From Ideonella sp. WA131b (GTDB lineage: Bacteria > Pseudomonadota > Gammaproteobacteria > Burkholderiales > Burkholderiaceae_C), in NCBI GenBank assembly GCA_023657425.1, contig JAGTJW010000002.1, positions 1 to 50,430 on the forward strand: a DNA stretch of 50,430 bases, given 5' to 3'. The translations under genes and the position numbers were made by a program. Positions 46,265 to 50,430 of the stretch are shown here, piece after piece. Below the pieces are notes generated by a model. The model had not been told where the DNA came from. It made no database searches and worked only from the letters and a program-made list of their open reading frames with translations. Numbering within the stretch: position 1 is the first letter of the stretch; every line of letters begins with the position of its first letter.

Positions 46265-46584
46265 CGTCGGGGCGGCGCAAGGTTTGCTTGCGTCGTGCTG
46301 GGGCGGGTTGTCGGTGCAGGGAGTGTCCCGAACGGGGCGGCCAGCGTCAACCCAAACCGAGGCCGTGCTTTGTAGTCTGGCTACATGTTCACGCCTTTGT
46401 CTTGGGCGCTGCTCTGCGGGTGAATTGCACAAAGTTGTCTGTTGACAAGTATCTAGACCACATTTTTCGTAAACTGATTCAATGAACCAAGCGATCTGCG
46501 CCTGTCGATTCGGTGCTGCTTGCCCGGTTTGGGGCTTGTAGTTTTGCTGCATCGTGTGCGCGCCGGGTTGCACCAGGAGACAGC
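46265..46584. promoter_or_regulatory. Divergent control region glgP / glgC
   Basis: This 320-base gap contains no gene. It has an AT-rich centre (46425-46500) with TTGTC-TGTT-GACAA (46434-46447, 5-bp arms) and an overlapping perfect -35 hexamer TTGACA (46441-46446) reading towards glgC. The matching -10 position (TTTCGT) is poor, so an activator may be needed. The glgC ribosome site CAGGAGA lies at the right end. No riboswitch or small RNA was recognised. Confidence 0.45.
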
Positions 46585-47862
46585 ATGAAACCGATCGATG
46601 TGGCGGCGAGCTTCGACCTGCCGCGCCGGGCCGTGGCCCTGGTGCTGGCCGGTGGGCGCGGCAGCCGGCTGAAGAACCTGACCGATTCGCGGGCCAAGCC
46701 GGCGGTGTACTTCGGCGGCAAGTTCCGCATCGTCGACTTCGCGCTCAGCAACTGCATGAACAGCGGCATCCGCCGCATCGGCGTGATCACGCAGTACAAG
46801 TCGCACAGCCTGCTGCGCCACCTGCAGCGCGGCTGGGCCTTCTTGAAGAGCGAGATGAACGAGTTCGTCGACCTGCTGCCCGCGCAGCAGCGCGTCGACG
46901 AAGAAAGCTGGTACCGCGGCACGGCCGACGCCGTCTACCAGAACCAGGACATCCTGGCCGCCTACCGCGCCGAGTACGTGGTGGTGCTGGCCGGCGACCA
47001 CATCTACAAGCAGAACTACGCGCTGATGCTGGCCGACCACGTGGCGCTGCACCGCGAACTCGGCAGCGAGTGCACCGTGGCCTGCGTGGAGGTGAGCCGC
47101 GACGAGGCCCGTGCCTTCGGCGTGATGGCCGTCGACAAGAGCCGCCGCATCACCGACTTCGTCGAGAAGCCGCCCGAGCCGCCCGAGCTGCCCGGCAAAC
47201 CCGGCCGCAGCCTGGCCAGCATGGGCATCTACATCTTCAACGCGCGCTTTCTGTACCGCGAGCTCGAGCGCGACATGGCCGACCCGAACTCCAGCCACGA
47301 CTTCGGCAAGGACATCATCCCGCGTGCGGTCAAGGCGGGCGTGGCGGCGGCGCATCCTTTCGATCTGTCCTGCGTGGGCCGCCGCACCGGCTTCGAGCCC
47401 TACTGGCGCGATGTCGGCACCATCGACGCCTACTGGGACGCCAACATCGACCTCACCGCCACCGACCCGCTGCTCAACCTCTACGACACGCACTGGCCGA
47501 TCTGGACCTACCAGCCGCAGCTGCCGCCGGCCAAGTTCGTGCACAACCAGGACGACCGCCGCGGGATGGCCATCGAGAGCCTGGTGTCGGGCGGCTGCAT
47601 CGTCAGCGGCAGCGTGTTGCGCTCGGTGCTGTTTTCCGACGTGCGCGTGCATTCGCACGCGCTGGTCAGCTGGAGCGTGCTGCTCCCGGGCGTGGAGGTG
47701 GGCCGCCAAGCCCGCCTGAAGCGCTGCGTCATCGACCGCGACTGTGTCATCCCCGACGGCCTGGTGATCGGCGAGGACGCCGAGGCCGACGCCCAGCGCT
47801 TCTACCGCACCGACAGCGGCATCACGCTCGTGACGCGCGAGATGCTGCGCGCGCTCGGATGA
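46585..47862 (+). CDS. glgC: Glucose-1-phosphate adenylyltransferase (ADP-glucose pyrophosphorylase)
   Basis: A 425-aa enzyme making ADP-glucose from glucose-1-phosphate and ATP, the committed and usually allosterically controlled step of glycogen synthesis. Motifs are [32 protein letters not shown] split over residues 19-50, [28 protein letters not shown] and [17 protein letters not shown]-terminal left-handed beta-helix ([19 protein letters not shown]) completes the family layout. The start at 46585 has CAGGAGA seven bases upstream. It overlaps glgA as ATGA. Confidence 0.97.
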   Translation: MKPIDVAASFDLPRRAVALVLAGGRGSRLKNLTDSRAKPAVYFGGKFRIVDFALSNCMNSGIRRIGVITQYKSHSLLRHLQRGWAFLKSEMNEFVDLLPAQQRVDEESWYRGTADAVYQNQDILAAYRAEYVVVLAGDHIYKQNYALMLADHVALHRELGSECTVACVEVSRDEARAFGVMAVDKSRRITDFVEKPPEPPELPGKPGRSLASMGIYIFNARFLYRELERDMADPNSSHDFGKDIIPRAVKAGVAAAHPFDLSCVGRRTGFEPYWRDVGTIDAYWDANIDLTATDPLLNLYDTHWPIWTYQPQLPPAKFVHNQDDRRGMAIESLVSGGCIVSGSVLRSVLFSDVRVHSHALVSWSVLLPGVEVGRQARLKRCVIDRDCVIPDGLVIGEDAEADAQRFYRTDSGITLVTREMLRALG

Positions 47863-49364
47863 CGGCGGGCGCGGAGCCGGCGGCGGCGCCGCTGCGCGTG
47901 CTGCACGTGGCGGCCGAGCTTTTCCCGCTCGTCAAGACGGGTGGCCTGGCCGACGTGGTGGCGGCGCTGCCGGTGGCGCAGGCCCAGCAGGGCGCCGACG
48001 TGCGGCTGCTCCTGCCCGGCTACCCCGCGGTGATGGACAGCGTGCGCAGCACCCGCGTGGTCATCGACGTCGGCGCTTGTTTTGGCGCCCTGCGCGTGCG
48101 GCTGCTGCTCGGGCGCATGCCCGGCACGGCGCTGCCGACCTACGTGATCGACGCCCCGTACCTGTACCGGCGCGGCGGCGGCCCCTACCAGGCGCCGGAT
48201 GGCCAGGAGTGGCCCGACAACCTGCAGCGCTTCGCCTTGCTGGGCTGGGCGGCCGCGCACCTGGCCGCCGACGATGCCGACCCGGCCTGGCAGCCCGACA
48301 TCGTGCATGCCCACGACTGGCACGCAGCCATGGCCTGTGCCTTCATGGCCGAGCACCTGCCCACGCCGGCCGCCAGCGTCTTCACGGTGCACAACCTGGC
48401 GTTCCAGGGGCTGTTCCCGATGCACGACTGGCCGCTGCTGGGCCTGGCCTCGCGGCTGATGTCACCCGCGGGGCTGGAGTACCACGGCCAGATCAGCTTC
48501 ATGAAGGCGGGCCTGAAGTTCGCCGACCGCATCACCACCGTCAGCCCCCGCTACGCCCACGAGATCGCCACGCACGAATTCGGCTGCGGGCTCGAAGGCG
48601 TGATCCGCGGCCGCGGTGCGGCGGTCAGCGGCATTCTCAACGGCATCGACGACGCGGTCTGGAATCCGGACACCGACGCCGCCATCGCCGAGCGCTACGA
48701 CGCCGAGCGCCTGGGCGGCAAGGCGGCCTGCAAGCGCGCGTTGCAGGCCGAGCTGGGCCTTGCGGCCGACGAGTCGGCGCTGCTGATGGTGGTGGTGAGC
48801 CGCCTCACCGCGCAAAAGGGCATGGACCTTCTGCTGGCCGCGCTGCCCGAGCTGCTGGCGCAGGGCGTGCCGCACGGTGTGCAGTTGGCAGTGCAGGGCA
48901 CTGGCGACCCGGCGCTGGAGGCCGCGTTCCGCACGGCCGAGCTGGCGCACCCGGGCCGCCTGCAGGTGCACGTGGGCTACGACGAGGCACGCGCCCACCG
49001 GCTGGTGGCCGGGGCCGACGTGATCGCCGTGCCCTCGCGCTTTGAGCCTTGCGGCCTGACGCAGCTGTACGGACTGCGCTACGGCACGCTGCCCCTGGTG
49101 CGCCGCGTGGGCGGGCTGGCCGACACCGTGATCGACGCCGACGACGCCGCGCAGGCCGAGGGGCGGGCGACCGGCTTCGTCTTCGACGCCGCCACGCCGC
49201 GGGCGCTGTTGCAGGCCGTGTGGCGTGCCCGCACGCTGTGGCAGCGGCGCGGCGCCTGGCAGCGCCTGATGCGGCAGGGCATGGGCCAGGATCTGTCGTG
49301 GCAGCAGCCGGCGCGCGAGTACCTGCAGCTGTACCGCACGGCGCGGGCCGCCAAGCCTGCCTGA
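47859..49364 (+). CDS. glgA: Glycogen synthase (ADP-glucose type)
   Basis: A 501-aa GT5 enzyme that transfers glucose from ADP-glucose to the growing alpha-1,4 chain. The substrate motif KTGGLADV begins at K26. [59 protein letters not shown] and [17 protein letters not shown] are all standard. Start and glgC stop overlap (ATGA), so the two synthesis genes are translationally coupled. The gene ends 55 bases before tRNA-Ser, with no clear terminator. Confidence 0.97.
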   Translation: MTAGAEPAAAPLRVLHVAAELFPLVKTGGLADVVAALPVAQAQQGADVRLLLPGYPAVMDSVRSTRVVIDVGACFGALRVRLLLGRMPGTALPTYVIDAPYLYRRGGGPYQAPDGQEWPDNLQRFALLGWAAAHLAADDADPAWQPDIVHAHDWHAAMACAFMAEHLPTPAASVFTVHNLAFQGLFPMHDWPLLGLASRLMSPAGLEYHGQISFMKAGLKFADRITTVSPRYAHEIATHEFGCGLEGVIRGRGAAVSGILNGIDDAVWNPDTDAAIAERYDAERLGGKAACKRALQAELGLAADESALLMVVVSRLTAQKGMDLLLAALPELLAQGVPHGVQLAVQGTGDPALEAAFRTAELAHPGRLQVHVGYDEARAHRLVAGADVIAVPSRFEPCGLTQLYGLRYGTLPLVRRVGGLADTVIDADDAAQAEGRATGFVFDAATPRALLQAVWRARTLWQRRGAWQRLMRQGMGQDLSWQQPAREYLQLYRTARAAKPA

Positions 49365-49402
49365 CCGGGCGCAGGCCGCGGCAGCGTGCCGGCCGGACCG
49401 CC

Positions 49403-49408
49403 TAGAAT
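49403..49408 (+). promoter_or_regulatory. Candidate -10 box of tRNA-Ser
   Basis: TAGAAT ends 11 bases before the first tRNA base, a suitable distance for a -10 element. No good -35 is seen. Confidence 0.4.
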
Positions 49409-49419
49409 GCGCGCCGCCC

Positions 49420-49510
49420 GGACAGGTGGATGAGCGGTTTAAGTCGCACGCCTGGAAAGCGTGTGAGGGTTAACAGCCCTCCGCGGGTTCGAATCCCGCC
49501 CTGTCCGCCA
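49420..49510 (+). tRNA. tRNA-Ser (anticodon GGA)
   Basis: Acceptor stem GGACAGG pairs with CCTGTCC, the discriminator is G, and CCA is encoded (49508-49510). The anticodon loop CTGGAAA gives GGA. A long variable arm (GAGGGTTAACAGCCCTC) identifies a class II serine tRNA, and the T-arm is GGGTTCGAATCCC. Confidence 0.97.
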
Positions 49511-49664
49511 AGGGGCTCGCGGCCGCATCGCGGGCGCCGGTCGGCAGGGCCTTGGAACACCCTGGTTAACCCGGCCTCTTGTGTCGAAGGTTCACCCGCA
49601 CCATCGTGGTTGGGATGCACGCGTCGTGGGTGCCGATGGTCGGACCGCGTGCCGGGAGTGGGTG

Positions 49665-50430
49665 ATGGGTTTGACGAGCCTGGCACGGCGGTGCGTCTGG
49701 GGGGTGTTCTGGATAGGGCTGCTGGCCGCTGGCACGGGGGTCGCGCTGGCGCAAGGCGCTCAAGGGCAGGTCACGCGGGCCACGTCCCCGCAGCCGGTGC
49801 CCGCCACACCCCAGCCCGGCGCTGGGGTCGCCCCGGCCCCCAAGCCTGTGCTGCGACCGGCCGCCAAGCCTGCCGAGCCCGGACCGTCTAGAGCGGCGTC
49901 GCGCGCAGTCTCGCCCACGCCAGCTGCCAAGGAGGCCGCAGCCCGATCCGGCCGGGGTTGGCGCCAGGGCGGCATCCCGGCCTGGGTGGTGGCGCCTCCG
50001 GGTGCCGACCGCAGCCTGGTGCCCGCGCCGGCCGCTGGAGCCCGGCGCGATCACCTCGTGGATGTCCAGGTCGACCACACCGGCGAGCAGCCGCAGACCT
50101 TCGTGCGCGTCCGCAGCTCGGCGCTAGACGCCGCGGCCCTGGGCTCGGTGTCCCAGTGGCCGCTGAGCTTCAACCCGGCGTTCCAGCGTCTCGTGGTGCA
50201 TCACGCCCATGTGTGGCGCGACGGCGTGCGCAGCGATCGCCTGGCCGAGGCCCGCATCGAGCCCATGCGGCGCGAGACCGGCCTGGAGCAACTGGTGCTC
50301 AACGGTGTCGAAACGCTCCTGTTGGTGTTGAGCGACGTGCGCGTCGGCGACGCGGTCGAGGTGGCCTACACGGTCGAGGGTGAGAACCCGATCTTCGAAG
50401 GCCGCATCGCCGGCGGCATGCGCCTGGCCT
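49665..50430 (+). CDS. DUF3857 (transglutaminase-associated) exported protein, 5' part
   Basis: The frame is open from ATG 49665 to the window end (255 complete codons); the rest lies outside. A signal peptide (WGVFWIGLLAAGTGVALAQG) is followed by a Pro/Ala/Lys-rich stretch. A DUF3857 domain comes next, with HLVDVQVDHTGEQPQTFVR, SFNPAFQRLVVHHAHVWRDG, LLLVLSDVRVGDAVEVAYTV and GENPIFEGRI. In this family a transglutaminase-like domain usually follows. Envelope location is likely; function is unknown. The start is supported by a GGGAG stretch upstream, and no other start fits the signal peptide better. The 154 bases between tRNA-Ser and this gene show nothing else. Confidence 0.8.
   Translation, partial: MGLTSLARRCVWGVFWIGLLAAGTGVALAQGAQGQVTRATSPQPVPATPQPGAGVAPAPKPVLRPAAKPAEPGPSRAASRAVSPTPAAKEAAARSGRGWRQGGIPAWVVAPPGADRSLVPAPAAGARRDHLVDVQVDHTGEQPQTFVRVRSSALDAAALGSVSQWPLSFNPAFQRLVVHHAHVWRDGVRSDRLAEARIEPMRRETGLEQLVLNGVETLLLVLSDVRVGDAVEVAYTVEGENPIFEGRIAGGMRLA

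Noticed and set aside
46265..46573. N-terminal extension of glycogen phosphorylase
   Set aside because: The extra 103 residues lie in the AT-richer divergent promoter region and are not part of the family.

Overview
The window is very GC-rich DNA of a beta-proteobacterium, almost certainly Burkholderiales (the Rubrivivax/Leptothrix/Comamonadaceae side of the order). The pointers are a polyhydroxybutyrate phasin with PhaR-like operators, the cysI-DUF934-cysHDN order, a dihydrolipoyl dehydrogenase carrying its own lipoyl domain, and the short CTTCGACAAGCTCAG palindromic repeats common in this order. The species cannot be named from the sequence alone.

Layout. 1-2440: tRNA-Asn and a TonB-dependent receptor behind a convincing TPP (thiamine) riboswitch. 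2494-10019: a minus-strand sulfur block, cysI-DUF934-cysH-cysD-cysN-cobA in overlapping reading frames, followed by a ferredoxin and a ferredoxin-NADP reductase. Together they can activate sulfate, reduce APS and sulfite, and supply siroheme precursor and possibly reducing power. 10180-11145: a patatin-like lipoprotein. 11039-17021: an accessory insert with visibly lower GC. It holds a LexA-like repressor whose C-terminal half is lost and, divergently, a tightly coupled trio: a small ribbon-helix-helix-like protein, a 1490-aa superfamily 1 helicase with a C-terminal PD-(D/E)XK nuclease, and a 197-aa protein ending in a J-like domain without HPD. This trio is the best candidate for an undescribed (probably defence) system.

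17100-25285: a secreted alpha/beta hydrolase, a lipase-like gene fragment, the phasin, a histone-deacetylase-family amidohydrolase, a hotdog thioesterase, a nitroreductase, a 2-hydroxyacid dehydrogenase, RmuC, an MFS transporter and a small DUF4124-like protein. 25395-31597: oligopeptidase A, FolD and a PAS sensor kinase with a FixJ-type regulator. 31768-37904: the pyruvate dehydrogenase operon aceE-aceF-lpdA. In both aceF and lpdA the flexible linker is built from in-frame copies of the CTTCGACAAGCTCAG repeat.

37994-49364: a complete glycogen locus, glgP-glgB-glgX-malQ on the minus strand and glgC-glgA divergent on the plus strand, covering ADP-glucose synthesis, chain elongation, branching, phosphorolysis, debranching and maltodextrin recycling. 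49420-50430: tRNA-Ser(GGA) and the start of a DUF3857 secreted protein that runs off the window. At least three genes (patatin lipoprotein, deacetylase, rmuC) have a -10-like box about seven bases before the start codon and look leaderless.
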